A stretch of 64,000 nucleotides of DNA, taken from assembly GCA_036345935.2 (NCBI GenBank), contig JADWOT020000006.1:4963543-5027542 (forward strand). The letters are read 5' to 3'. This document shows positions 49,613 through 62,220 of the stretch, one piece after another. The DNA is from Taenia hydatigena. Taxonomy: Eukaryota; Platyhelminthes; Cestoda; Cyclophyllidea; Taeniidae. A program made the position numbers and the translations under genes. A model generated the notes under the pieces. The model worked only from the letters and a program-made list of their open reading frames with translations. It made no database searches and was not told where the DNA came from. The stretch's first letter is position 1; each line of letters begins with the position of its first letter.

Positions 49613-51841
49613 CAAATCAACTGAATTCCACCGGCGCTTCAGTGAAACACATAGTACTGAGGGTTAGACTGTTAATCGAAGTGAACACTTCTCCCCAGTG
49701 AGATGGGTTGTTATGGGAGTGGTGGGTGTGTTGATGTCAGGAGGGAGGCGCTTAAAGTGAAGTTGAAGCACTATCCTCCTCTCAAAGCACATCTTCACCT
49801 CCTGGTTAGACCATCGCTTTAATGTGTGAGGTGGGAAACGATTCGGATGCACAAACTGGTCGCTTTTTAGTAACCATTTAGCTGTTGCCTCCTACGTGTC
49901 CATTCCTCTAGCATGGAATAGAATTTTAAGCAATCGCTTGCATTCAATTGCCCATCACGTTCAGCATCAAGGCGAGAGGGCTTTCCAATGCGCATTCGGT
50001 AGTTGTGAGGTGAAAGCGGTGTGACCTTCTCAATTCGCATGTACTACATCAAGCTGAGCATTCGTCTAGCAAGATACCAAGAGGTAAAGAAGTAAATGTG
50101 GAAGAGTGGTGGTAGAGTGCTCACTTTAATTACTTGGAGAACAGGTAAAACGATAGTCATGTTGGTGGCAAGCACTGCAACATGGAGGCAGAGAACGATG
50201 AACAATGCGGACTGAGTCAATGTGGAATTGGCCACGCGCACTAATGGAATGGTGTGGTGGTGCTTATTTGCGAACTCGGAGATGGAGTCCAGTATGCCGT
50301 GCCAACTAGAGGCGAGTTGTAGCTCACCAAAATTACTACAAACAGAGTGCTACAGAAGGACCAAGAGGTGAAAAATATGCTTTGAAGTGAAACGTTTGGA
50401 GGTCACAACAATAGACGGATGCTTTGTGTAAGAAGTGGATGGAGAAGTTGCTCATAAGCAAGTGCATTCAGATCACGCCCAGTAGTGGTGACCTCTCGCC
50501 TCCGCCCCATCTCCTCTAACGTGGTGCGATATGAAAGATTTCCTCACCATTATCCCACCAGCACCGACACGCGCATCTTACCATGTGACACATCACTCAT
50601 ACTTGCTCTCCGCTACAGACTAAGCTGAGAGGTGAGGGCAGCCTCTCTAATTCCAATAAGATTTACCAAATTCATTCACTCATATTTCCTGTGCCAACCC
50701 TACTTCAGTATGCTTCCTTTCTTCACAAATTCCCATCTCATCCCATCCCATCCAATTTCATCCTCTTCTATCTTCATCTCACTGCTCACACCTTGTTCCA
50801 CACAACTGCCAATTCCATCGCCCACTCAATCTCTAACTTACGACTGCTTATAGAGCAGGCTAACGTAGCTTCTCTCTCAAGTAATTGAGGCAAGCATGCA
50901 CTTTGATCACCAAAGGGAGGAGGAAAGAGTGAGACTGAGAAGCACCGTGCGCCACGGAACAACCTGATTCGCATTGAATGTAATGCCAGTGTGTAATGAT
51001 CATTGTAAATCGGATGGGTTGTTGCTAACTGCTAGTGAAATGGGGGAAGGCACCGTTCGGTAGTCGGAGATGGTTCGCTACATTGAAAAGGATTTGGGAG
51101 TTAGGTAGGAGGTCGGACGGATCAGATGGGTCTTCAATGACGAGGTGAGTCAGACCCTCACGAGGCACATCCTTGAAAGTGTCAGTAAGAAAGGCCTGAT
51201 CACCAGACAGCGTTCTCCGATCCATTACCGATAACTGCGTTCATCTACAAGTGTATGCTAGCTAAAAATCTAGCAGCTGAAATGTAGCGTCACCGACGCG
51301 GGAGGTGAGAGGAGAGTTCAATCTGGAGGTATATTTACGCAGCTCATCGCGACAACTAATTCAAGTCAGTGCTGCATTGATAAGTCTGCATTGCTCAGAG
51401 GGAGAGGCACAACATTTGGCTTGTTAGGCAGCGTCAAGTGCTGGATGGAAATCAATTTGACGTTTACTCACCAATCGCAGCCTATAGTTCCGATGTTGTT
51501 CACAAAAATAGTTCTTTGAAAGCATCGTGGTAATGTTGGTGGCTATGTGGCCACATGTCCGTCTGACCGAAACAACACAATGAAGGTGTAAATAAAACTC
51601 AACAATTAGAATAGCCTCGTGATTATTTGGGTGGATATTCATCAATAAGCAGCCCTTTGTGCGTGATCCGACTCTTGCTTTACAGGTGGCAATAAGTTGG
51701 GTTGCAGGATGTCATTTCTGGTTGGATTTGCAGTGGCGCACCATGGTGGTGCCGCACATCCCGACGCCTAAGTCATTCCATGCGTGGAGGCGGCGTGTAA
51801 GTTAGGAGTGGTTCCCATTGGCAAAGACTCAACTGGCTGGG

Positions 51842-51848
51842 TATAAGA
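51842..51848 (+). promoter_or_regulatory. TATA box of secreted-protein gene, right copy
   Basis: TATAAGA in cgggTATAAGAGGcc-like context, 66 bp before the ATG, leaving room for a start site about 30 bp downstream and a short 5' UTR. It aligns with a degraded CAAAAAG in the spacer paralogue. Confidence 0.65.
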
Positions 51849-51914
51849 GGCCACCCTCCACTCGCTCTCACCGACAGCGCATACGGAGGCGAAGCAGAAC
51901 TCCACTCCCTCGAT

Positions 51915-52657
51915 ATGCAGCTCTATCAGTTGAAAGACGTGCTTCTTGTCGTGGCACTTCTGTCAGTGTGCACTTTGAGCTACGGTGAGTCAAACATCCC
52001 CTGTTTTTGACAATCATGTTGCAGGCTACCTCGTAGATTCCTTTGTTGATTGTGCGACAAGAGATCTACTAGCGTATGCAAAACTGCGTGGCAAGGAATT
52101 CAACGTCAAAGCTATTCACAGTCTTGTTCCCTCCTGCCACTTCTCCCTCAACAAGACTACACTCGATGACACGCCAACTTACACCGTGGGCATTTGCTTC
52201 AACGTGACCGGATTGACACTAACCACTCCCAATGGCGTAAGTCTTGCGCACTTTCAATACGCAAATCGTGGAGGCCAAACTCACAACCACATCATCATAG
52301 CACACCTCGCCCCTCAAGACCTCACTTAAGAAGACAAATAAAGTGTTGCGTTTTAGTAATTGCAACAATTTTGGTCCCACTTACTCCAACACTATAACTC
52401 ACTGACTGTCGATTTGCATATTTTAGTTTGCAAAGGAAGTGATGATCGGACATGCGAAGGTGGATATAATTGTGCGGGTGAAAACGGGCGCGCGTATCGA
52501 TGTAAAACTGGAAATGTCGGCACCTGTTTTCAAAGACGCATACGTCTACTTTCTCGGTATTCCCATACCAGCTGATGCCTTCAAAACTAGGATAATCAGT
52601 GAAATCAGAAAGGTGTTAGAAGGCGCACTTCAGAATCTCGCAACTAATCTTCCCTAA
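51915..52657 (+). CDS. Predicted secreted glycoprotein of 170 aa, right-arm copy
   Basis: Three exons (51915-51984, 52025-52236, 52427-52657), introns of 40 and 190 nt, GT-AG, phases 1 and 0. Exon 1 is a textbook signal peptide (MQLYQLKDVLLVVALLSV, then CTLSYG). The mature part of about 146 aa has three cysteines, all in exon 2, and N-glycosylation sequons NKT and NVT. Exon 3 encodes an alternating basic/hydrophobic stretch (IGHAKVDIIVRVKTGARIDV) and a C-terminal amphipathic helix (RIISEIRKVLEGALQNL). I do not recognise the family; it is not the taeniid 8-kDa antigens, antigen B or the EG95 fibronectin type III proteins. Export from the cell is inferred from the signal peptide. An identical copy is in the other arm and a decayed one in the spacer. 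A shorter form may arise by intronic polyadenylation. Confidence 0.78.
52337..52342 (+). terminator. Intronic poly(A) signal
   Basis: AATAAA eight bases after an in-frame stop (52327-52329) reached if exon 2 reads through its donor. The read-through tail adds 30 residues and removes exon 3, giving 124 aa. Confidence 0.5.
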
Positions 52658-52804
52658 CACATGCCAAGTTCACTCCACCGTTCAGTTTAACCCTCACTCT
52701 CACTTTCCGCATCTTTGCAACTCCCTTCCCCCATGTCTCCATCGCAATCATTGTACTGCCACTTCAGTGCATCGCGTAGTGATGGATGTGTAGTAGTTGC
52801 TAGA

Positions 52805-52810
52805 AATAAA
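52805..52810 (+). terminator. Distal poly(A) signal of secreted-protein gene
   Basis: AATAAA 148 nt after the exon 3 stop, followed by a strongly GT-rich downstream element including (GTT)n and gggtgtggtg. Both poly(A) signals of this gene share the 11-mer aataaagtgtt. Confidence 0.65.
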
Positions 52811-54538
52811 GTGTTCTTCTCAGTGAGGTGGGTTGCTGTTGTTGTTGTTGTTGAGGGTGTGGTGGGTGTGGTGGGTGTGTCGGTGTAAGGATGGAGGTGG
52901 TTGAAGTGAGGCCGGAGCACTGTCTGCCCGAAGCACATCTTCTCCACTTGGTTAGACTATCGCTTCAAAATGAGAGGTGGGAAGAACTCAAATGCGCAAA
53001 TGAGTCACATTAAAGTAGACATAGAGACGGTGAGCTGAGTAGTTGCTCAGACTACACTGCAACGCAGGAACAGGTACAGGATTTCCTTTTGTTGGGTTGT
53101 CAATTCCATGTTTACTTCTCCGACATTCTGTGCTATTTCCAAACTCATGCTTGCGTTCCACTGACCGTCTCGATAGAAATGAGGGAGAGAGGTCTTTCCA
53201 ATGCACACTCGCTAGTTGTGAGGAGAAAGCAGCGCGACCTCCAGCTTTTGCATGCACCACACCGAGCTGAGCTTTCATCTGGCGAGCTTTCGAGCAGCAA
53301 GTAATTGTGTGCTCAGGTAGTTGAAGGAAGTTAAAATAGCCGAAGTTGGTGGCAAGGACTACAACACGGAGAAGAAGAGCGATCGACAGTATGAAGTGAA
53401 TGAACCTGAGATTGTCCACACGCAGTAATGGAATGGCGTGGCGGTGCTCAGTTGTGGACTGTGGCATGGAGACTAGAGGTGTGCTGTGAACAGGAGGAGA
53501 GGTGTAGCTCACCACAATTAGGCAGAGAGTGCGACAGAGAGACCACAAGGAGAATGACGCCTTCGAAGTGAAACACCTGGATGTCATAGCAATAGACGGC
53601 TGTTTTGTCTAAGAAGTTGTTGGTAAGGTTGCTTATAAGTGTGCCTATTCAGACCACACTCTCTGATGGTGATGTCTCGCCTCTGCTCCATCTCCTCTCA
53701 CTTTGTGTCATGTGAAGGCGTCCACCACTATTGTTCCACCTACACCGACACGCGCATCTTACCATGTGACACCTCATTGATAATCGTTCCCTGTAACAGG
53801 CTAAGCTGAGAGGTGAGGGCAGCTTCTCTCATTTTAATCGCACTTATTACACTCATTTACCCACATTTCCTGTGCCAACCCTGCTTCAGCATACTTTCCT
53901 CCCCAACATGTTGCTATCCACTGCCTTTGATTCACTTCCATCTCTACCTCGCTGCTTACACCTTGCTTTATGAAAGTGTCAATTCTCTCTTCCACTTAAC
54001 TGCTGATTTATGACTGCTCGCAGAGTAGACTGACGTGGCGTATTTATTGGCAAATTGGAGTCAGGCATACACTTTGACGAATTGAGATACGTAGGGAAGT
54101 TTGAATTCACTTTGGTGGCAAGAGCACAAGCAATGAATGCTTCAATCATCTAATGGTGGTTATCCGTTTAAATCATTTATTTATTTTATGTAGTCCTGTA
54201 GAATGCACTCCCAATATATTTGCCAAGAAATCAGCGGACTGTGAAGTTCCACACGTTAAATGGGGAGGTTAAATCAGGTCAGGTGATTAACAAATGCAAA
54301 GCACGGAGGAAAGTGTAGAGGAGATGTAAGGGTTTCCTCACGCTGAGCATCAGAGCAAGTGGATCTGCTCTGCCGTTCTGGAGATTGACATCCAAAACTG
54401 GCTTATTGCGTGCCGATACCGCGCTGAAATGTACCCTTCCAACAGAAGGGGGGAGGTACGGTTACTGATGTTGGCTGAACGCATACCTACTACATAATGA
54501 GGAGAATCTATTTTATGGCTTTCGTCGCCGTCTTGCAG

Positions 54539-54711
54539 TCAAATCGCTTTCACTCAATGCTGCGACAGTACTCGACTTGGGAGCAGGCAGTGGAATGAGC
54601 AGACAAGTGACCAAGTGGCAGCCAATTGGTAGCTCTCAGCCCATATCCTTCACCACAATTGCATTGCGCACGTCATTCTGCACAACCCACCCTCGTTTGT
54701 CCAACGTGTGA
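54539..54711 (+). other. Methyltransferase motif-I-like fragment
   Basis: After the acceptor gtcttgcag the open frame reads KSLSLNAATVLDLGAGSGM and stays open to 54711. VLDLGAGSG is the SAM-binding motif I of class I methyltransferases. No other methyltransferase motif follows, so this is either a decayed remnant or chance. The other arm has the mirror copy. Confidence 0.25.
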
Positions 54712-55038
54712 CGACATTTCGTATGCGACCAACCTCTTTGCGATGACAGTGAGCACAACACACGACACCACAAAAGAACACAACACAGTTATTGAGGAGG
54801 ACTGCATTCCTTGACGGTCTTATGACAGACACTGCGAAATTCTTGTTAGTGGTACTTTCTCGAAAGTGTGCTCCTCTTGTTTTACATTTGCTGTCTGGCA
54901 ATGCGTTCTTTTGAGACCAAATAAATGGGATTTTTTTGCAATAGATGGGAGGCCTCTTCCTGGTGCACGGATGATGGCAATGGAGCAACAGGGTGGTTGT
55001 GTAGCCAAATGTCCTCTGTTTCTGACACATACAAACAG

Positions 55039-55224
55039 GGAAGCAGGATAACGTTTCTCACAACACCCGAGCTCAACGGTGTTAACACTTGCGTAGATTT
55101 AAACACAACCACAGTCGCACTTCATGAAGCAATCTCCGGTAGCATGGTGGCAAACAGTATCTTCTCGATGATGTTTGAGTCAGACGTTGGTGGTTGTAAG
55201 GTGGGTGTATTCAAATTAACTTAG
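55039..55224 (+). other. Candidate last exon of an unknown gene
   Basis: After the acceptor cacatacaaacag, 61 codons remain open to a TAA stop (SRITFLTTPELNGVNTCVD, then an NTT sequon, two further cysteines and GGCKVGVFKLT). Composition is coding-like and secreted-like. It lies about 1.2 kb from the start of a tandem-unit relative, the same spacing as the secreted-protein gene, but I see no clear sequence similarity. Confidence 0.3.
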
Positions 55225-55824
55225 GCGTGGGCCAATGCAACGAATTACACTGCATATTTGGTTGACTGAGACCGTCACCTCCATCGCAGCCACTAACACT
55301 AGATGCTTTAATCTCAAGTCCTTCCTCCATAGCAAAATGCAATAAATTATGGTTACCGATTGCTAGAAGCGTCAGATGCGCCTGGGAGGCTAACGAGACA
55401 AAGTAGATGAGTCCAATGATTGGCAGTCAGCGTCAATCGTTGGACCAACGGGTGGTGTGAATACCACCTTGTAGTGCCTCAACGGCTCTGCTCCTACGCG
55501 CAAGGTCTGTGCATGCCAGGTGAGTGATAGCGCTGATTTTGACCGGTTTGTTCAATAGTACACGACCGCTAAGTTCTTCCTTTAGCCCAAATGCCTACTA
55601 CTACTACTTTTGGAGCATCGCTGTAGCAAAATCGTTAAAATCGTTGATGTCCGCACACTACTAGTCTTACAAGTCGTGCATGATCGTGAGCTACTTGAAA
55701 GGAACTAATCCAGGAGCGGTGTTAGGTGTACGGCCGCCGATTGTCCTTGGACAATATAAGAAGTGGGACTTAGCAGTCCTGCACTTCCAAACACGTAACT
55801 GCGCGCCTTACCCTTCCTTCTCCT

Positions 55825-55864
55825 TCTCCTCCTCCTCCTCCTCCTCCTCCTCCTCCTCCTCCTT
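55825..55864. repeat. (TCC)n tract, right-arm copy
   Basis: Mirror of 41930-41969, same length in both arms. Confidence 0.9.
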
Positions 55865-56644
55865 CTCCTTCTCTCTTCCTTCACTTCGACCCCCCTCTCA
55901 TCTTCCCACCCATTCTTGCAAGTCGAATCCTCGAAACTCCAACCTTCTTATTTGATCACCTACGCAACCACGATCGATATGTCAGCCGCATCGTCACGAT
56001 TCCCATAAATTAGTCACTTGCTTCCAATTTTGTGTGACAGAGAAGTGTTCGCGCATAAGCTTTGGATCGCTTAAATTGAGAAGTTAAACAAGCTTGCTCG
56101 TTGTCATTGTCAATTGCAAGTGTGCCACTGATTTGCCCCTCCTCATTTCCTTCACCCTCTCCTCACTCGGCTAATAATTCTGTCGTCTTGTAGCTGCAAC
56201 GACTGAGGAGTGTGCCTGGTGGAGCACCGTGGACGCTCAGTTAGAGCACAGACGAGAGTGTGCAACCGCCATCTATGAGAATCGCCTTCGACTTCAGTGG
56301 ACTCGGATGCAACCAGCCTCATGGTGTCACCTCTTCCTGACGAGGAGGTTGTAATGACCACTGTGGTTGTGCACCTCGACAATGGCTTGAGCGAGTCGCA
56401 CTGTTTTCATTTCCCTCCTCCTCCGCAACTCACATTGTTGGTGAAGTCTGGACGACGCATGGCTGAACAAACGCATCTAGTCAACCTCAACTCGGTAAGT
56501 TCAACCCCATCCCAAGCATCGGAACACACCAACAAGCATCATCACCGGGTGATGGAAGAATAATTTTACGCAACTAAATGCTGCGAATTGTAGCACGACA
56601 CCAATTAACACACTTGCGACAAATCCAAATGCCTGTGGTTCCTT

Positions 56645-56850
56645 CTAGCCAATCTTTGACATGGAATACTTTAGCTGCTTTGTTCTGCAGAAATACTCAA
56701 ATTCCGGTTTCTCTGACAACTTGGCAGTTACATCTGAACCAATTCCCTTGAAACAGCGCATGCATGTGGACAATGCAATTTCATCATCCAGAGGTGCAAA
56801 GAAAAATACTCCCACTCTCTTCTTGCAAGCTCCGTAGACCTTTCGCTTGC
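56645..56850 (-). other. Candidate exon, right-arm copy
   Basis: Mirror copy of 40944-41149. Confidence 0.33.
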
Positions 56851-59472
56851 CTGTGGCAATGAAACAATACTAGAACTGTCCATCACCGTACGAGGCGGCG
56901 CTGAGCCAGCAGAATTATCAACCAAACGAACGCGTCATCACCTTAGAAGGCCGCGTTCGTTGTGGTCATGGCGACGACAATTAAAAGCAGGAGATGATTT
57001 GGATGACAAGAGTAACACATTATAAAACACAGTTAATTCGCTTTTATACTTGTAGTGGTCTTCGCAAGGCTGCATTAGTGGGTCAGCACTGCCATGCACA
57101 ACATTAAATGCAACGGTACATAGGCGCAAATATTTTAACTTTCGGATTCCAAATTTAACTGAGATTGTTATGAGCGTACTTGAAGCAGTTTTGACCATTG
57201 GAAAAAGATGCTGCTAAATGTGGGTTACTTGACTAGGAAATTTCTATTAGCCATTTCGCACTGTCTCACTGAGGCGAGCACAGATCCTGAATGCTCACGG
57301 TGCGTTCGAAAGCATTGTGTGAAAAGGATTTTGTGAATTGGTCCAGTCATCAGTCGCCGGACCTGCTTACATCCGTTATTAGGCCATAGCGGATGTGCAG
57401 CTGGGTGGGAGGGATTGGTCTTACTAGTCGTTGTGTGCGCGAGATAGTGTGTCGCGAACATTGCTGTGCCATGATACGCTACCTCATCCAAACCAACCAG
57501 ACATCTTTGAAGACTTGCTTTTTCGCCACAAGAATAGGGCACGCAATGTAAAGAAGGAGGTTAACTGGTGTGGTGAAGGAAATGTTCAGGTGAGATTGAG
57601 AGGTCAGCTTGTTGAATACTACCTGTTGTTGGTTTAGCCACTCCTCTGCGTGTACGCTCATTTGATGGTTGGCCAATTATTCTAATTCTGCCTGTTGTTG
57701 GTATCATTTCGACGGCTTAATGCAATGTCTGAAGCATGTGTGTGCCCGCTACATTTTCGCATTACGGAACGTGTGTTGCATAGTGGTGTATCTGGATTAG
57801 GGGCAACCTACTCCACGCACAGACCACTCAAGTTGACATTGTCGATCAACATTTTGATGAATCCTTATCGTCGAAGTGATGGCACCTCTCATACCCGATA
57901 ACTCACCCACCCACTCAGCCACCAACGCTTGTCTCTTTACCTTCTACGCAATCTTGGCCACATGGAAGTCGAAAGGAAGGTATTGTTGTGGGAAAAGTCC
58001 TGTTTAAGTCACGCACCTGTGCTGCAGGGTGTGAGGAAGGGGAGTAGGAGGAAGGAGAGGAGGAAAGGAAGAGCCGAGTAACTGCTAGATACTGAGGCAA
58101 CAGTAGATGCGTCAACGTCATCTGCGTACCCGTCTTACTCCAGGTTGGCGTTGTAGCTGTGAAAGCGCCAACGGAAGAGGAAGAGACGTGAGAAGGCGGT
58201 AGTGATAAAGAGGAGAAGGAAGAGAAGGAGAAGAGGGAGGAGGAGGAGTGAGACTCACTTGAGTCGGTGCCTAGGCACATGGCCTCAGTGACCGGTGCAA
58301 CCCCCTCATCACAAGGAAGTGACACCGCAAAGCTGGTTGCCTCACGATCCACCCAAGTCGACGGCCGCGTCCATTGACGGTGAGTTCTTGGTCTTGCCTC
58401 CACTCCAACCGAGTACCGGTGAAGCTCCCAGGATCGCCCTCACTCGTTGTCAGCTCTACAAGACAGTAGATCTATTTTCGAAATGGGTGCACTTACACTT
58501 GACAACGGTTTCCAGCCATCCTACACTTTCCTGCAGGTAGGATTGAGAGATTAAGCCAAATGTATTGCCCAATTGAGCAACGCGAAGCTCAGATGCGCAA
58601 GCGAAAATGTTGTGCAGAGGATTTCTCTTTCCGACGATATCGCAATCATGCCACTGAAATGTGAAAGTTGTGACGAAGACGATAATTCCAAATGCGTGTG
58701 CGTGCGCCCATGCGTGCGTGAGAGCGAGCAATCAGTGGAAGAGGCTGGGCGCAAGTGATGGGGAGATGTGGGACAAGGAGAGATTTGAGGACAAAATGGC
58801 TGCATGAGATGCAGACAACTTGAAGCGAATCAAGTGACATGTGATCCACCGAACAAATTATCACTCAGAGATGGACTTCACTGCGGTTGCTGTAATGTGA
58901 GTCTTTGAGAGTGGTCTGGACAAAGTGGGACTTGAAAGCAAAGATTAAGGGCCATTGTGGATCATTTCCAGTGTTAATGCGATGAAGAGTGCGGAGGAGC
59001 AAAAAGGCAAGGATGGAATATGAGATTGAATCGTTAGGATAAGGTGTCGGTTCGGATGTGGGATTGTGGGAAGGAGCGTGATGAGGGTCAGCATTGACAC
59101 GCCCGCAGTAGTGGAAGTATCCAGATGCAATTCGTGATTCTAACATTAGCTGTGGCTCAGTGACCACTCCTTACTGTTTATCAGCCCTTTCATGTCTTCT
59201 GGTTAAGTAAGTCACAAGGCCAAAGTGACTTTAGAGGAAATATATTACTATCGAATCGTTGAGCGTTTTCTTTTATGATGCACGATACCAGTGGGAAAGA
59301 TGTCATTTTAGCAAGTGCAATCGGGTTACTGGCATATCAGGCAAGTTGAGACCATGAGAGGTCAGTGTAAGTGAGGTAGACTAGGCTACCAGAATGATGC
59401 CCTCGGACAAATACCCAGGTTTTCTGGACTCCTGAACATAGTGATATGGAAGAGTGGGAGCTCGAGCTCTGC

Positions 59473-59660
59473 TGTAACACTTTGTTTGTTTGAAGTATCG
59501 CTTTCAGTGAGGGTCACAGAGAGGTGGTCATATTGCTCTGGCTGTGTAGGCTAGCCTCAGGGTCATGCCAGCAGCTTAGTTTCCTCTGACCGTTGAATAT
59601 ACATACTTTAACCTAGTATTCCGCCTTCTTTTGTCTTCGAGGAAGCCTCGGGGCGCTACA
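59473..59660 (+). mobile_element. Solo LTR of TRIM family, right-arm copy
   Basis: Mirror of 38134-38321; ends CGCTACA in the plus direction like the complete TRIM. Confidence 0.82.
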
Positions 59661-60204
59661 CTGCAACACTTCTACCATGTTTCAATAGCGAATGCAAGCA
59701 GGTCTAATGGCTGAAAATGTGGCCCACTTTATAGTGCTTGACATTTGAATCACTTTGGCGGCAGCTGTTTGTAACAAGGATGGTGGTTCACACGAAACTG
59801 TTTGTGCACAGGTATCATGGAGAACGAGGATTTGGTTTACCCTCGAGGCAATAATGCTGAGTGGCGGAGTAGAGCGTTGCGGTGAGATTACCTCCGTGTA
59901 GTGAATTCATTTCGCGTCTGATAAAACATCCCTTTGTGTGCAAGTAATTGTTTAATTGTAGAAGTGCTTTGAACCATTTGATCGACATCATAGGGTGCAG
60001 TACGGAATTGATAATGTGATCTTGTGAAGTAAACCGATGACCAATTTGAAAAGAAGCAAAGCTTTTCCATGTAACATGGATATCTGAACCGTCTTCGCAT
60101 GACCCCTCATGTCCTGTTTGTCACCTTACAAACGATACTGATGATGCTTTCCAAGGGCACTGTGCGGTCATGTAAATAATATTTCTACTGGCTCAGCGCC
60201 TTGT

Positions 60205-60414
60205 GTGGTGATGGGCTTTGTCGGCATTGATTCGCTGGCATGGATGTCCAAAGCGGGAGATCGAGTTTCCAATGTTGAGTGTGCACTTTCTTTTGCGGTC
60301 CCGGATGATAAGAATGGGTTACTTATATGCTTGCTCACTGTTGTGGGGTTTGGTTCAGATGTTGTAGATGAGTACCTTAGAAGAACTGGGAATGCAGTAT
60401 CTTTGCAGTACTAA
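60205..60414 (+). other. Candidate exon (unrecognised), right-arm copy
   Basis: Open frame with SKAGDRVSNVECALSFAVPD, GFGSDVVDEYL and a stop after SLQY. It is related to the frame at 56645-56850 on the opposite strand. AGDRV resembles the entry to CAP-Gly domains, and a CAP-Gly-like stretch follows at 60578, but the two do not join convincingly. Confidence 0.3.
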
Positions 60415-60577
60415 ATTGCCAAAGCATTCAAAGCCAAAGGTGAGTTAGCATTCCTCCTCAGTCACTTGAATTCTTTGTATGTGTTTTAACTTGAGTGTTG
60501 CGATCATTCCCTGTGATTTGCTGGCTAAATTCATTCATTTGTTGCTGACTTACTATGGTGGCTGTTGGCATGTTTAG

Positions 60578-60828
60578 ATGCTGAAGATGGAATTGGATCT
60601 GCCAAGCCTAAAGAATTTGCAATCGGTGTGTGGTGTGGCGTTGAACTTGCTTGGGACAAATACAGGGTCAGCAAGAAGTGGTGTCTGCGTGGTTTCGGTG
60701 GTGGCCACTCAGTGGATATTGCCTGTCCGTGGGGCAATTCTGCGCTTATTGATGTATCACATCTGAGGGGTGTGTGTCTTTTCGCCAAAGCCGCCTCCTG
60801 TATCAATAGTGTTCGGCGTTGTGACTAG
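60578..60828 (+). other. Candidate CAP-Gly-like exon, degenerate
   Basis: After the acceptor gcatgtttag the frame reads EDGIGSAKPKEFAIGVWCGV then EL. FA-G-W-GVEL is the core of CAP-Gly microtubule-binding domains. The hallmark GKNDG is replaced (RVSKK), so the domain is decayed or very unusual. The frame stays open to 60828. Confidence 0.28.
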
Positions 60829-61879
60829 GCCATTCTTGTGACAGAACGTGCGTGTGCCGCCTTTGCTTAGGAGGCTGAAATCGTTTGTTCTGTTTCCGAA
60901 TTTGGCCTTGAATTGTTTTGACTGAGCGATGGGGTCACCGTTCCGCCTAGGTTGGTGGCTTGTGTTTTCTTGGTTTCGGTCCTTACTCCTATTAAAGTTG
61001 TTGTATTGTGAACAGACTCGCAGGCTTCTCTTTGTTATCACCGTTTGGTTGTCACTTTCGCTACTGGTTTTGTATGCTTATAGGCTTAGTTTATTACTTG
61101 ATCCCTGCATGGTATGCATACTGCATTTAGTTCTTGATAGTTTATGGGAGGTGTGGTTAAACCAAGTAGCGGGTTACAAAGGGATTGACTATGTTGATGA
61201 CATTCCTTCTTGACGGGTGAATGCAGCGCTTAGTTTAATTGGGGTTTGGAGCAAAGCTAAGAGTCGGGAATCAGTTGAGCTGCGATTGCATCGGTTGTTT
61301 TTTCAACTGACACCCAATGCGGTTCGGATAATGGCGAGAGGGTAGTAAAGAATGTAATAAATGGTACCATGCTATAGATTGATGCATTGCTTTGTCTGTT
61401 GACAGGTTTGCGATCCATTTGTCAAGTGTACAAATGAAGCGTTAGTCTCTACATTGGATACGGGAAGGCTTATAGGTGTGTGGAGTGCTTTTAGTCCGTC
61501 TATGGATATCACTTAAATGATCTCAAATGTCACAAGTGCGACTTGACGACGAATTTGTGAACGAACGTTACTGGGTGGGGCAAGTCGCTGTGGTCGAAGG
61601 TTTTGGATGAATGGATGTATGGACTGAGAATGGACGTTCGGTTAGGAAGGGAGAGATGGGTGTCAATACAGAGGACACTTGGTTGCCTGATCAGATAAGT
61701 GCATAGAGTGAGGAGTGGATGAATAGATGAGGGGGTCAGAGGTGGATCCATAAGTGATTAACCAAGGCGACGTTTGAACCGATGAATGAGTGGATTTGGT
61801 GGATAAGAATGAATAGCTGGTTGGTTGGAGGAAGGGGTGTGTACTGAGTACTGAAGTGTTGTCGCACGCGGAGGACTAC

Positions 61880-62005
61880 ATGGTGACTGACTCACTGTTG
61901 GTTCAGCATCTTGGTCATTTTGGCACTGACGTACAGCGTGAGCGCAAGACCGGTGGCACTGTGGTGGAGATGGAAGCGGGGACGAAGGAGGAACTGGGCG
62001 AGTGA
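61880..62005 (+). other. Candidate exon of an unknown gene
   Basis: A frame open from about 61850 through an ATG at 61880 encodes MVTDSLLVQHLGHFGTDVQR and GGTVVEMEAGTKEELGE, then meets a donor-like GA|gtgagt. It looks coding and probably belongs with the frame at 62221. Mirror copy at 35789-35914 (minus). Confidence 0.3.
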
Positions 62006-62220
62006 GTGACTGTGTAGGAGGTTGATCGCACCCTCACACGGCTTTATGGGTGGAGTGTGACCGTCCTCGGCCACACAGGTGACGAAAGCAGTGAACTACG
62101 ACTGGAGCTGCTCAATTCATTCAATTCTTTTCTTGTCGTTTGGTGTTCAGGCATGTGACGAGTTCGGTGTCCATAGCCTTTTGTGTCGCCCGTCTGATCC
62201 CTGACCATCCCTCTACGCAG

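Larger units (their letters stand above)
50905..54077 (+). repeat. Tandem unit A, right arm
   Basis: Mirror of 43717-46889. It holds the plus-strand copy of the secreted-protein gene. The partial unit B copy lies at 49613-50904. Confidence 0.75.

Noticed and set aside
55680..55955. Open frame with a poly-serine run
   Set aside because: The serines come from the (TCC)n repeat and the rest has no coding character.
60929..61213. Hydrophobic 94-codon frame resembling a membrane protein
   Set aside because: T-rich composition alone explains the hydrophobicity; no start context or homologous support.
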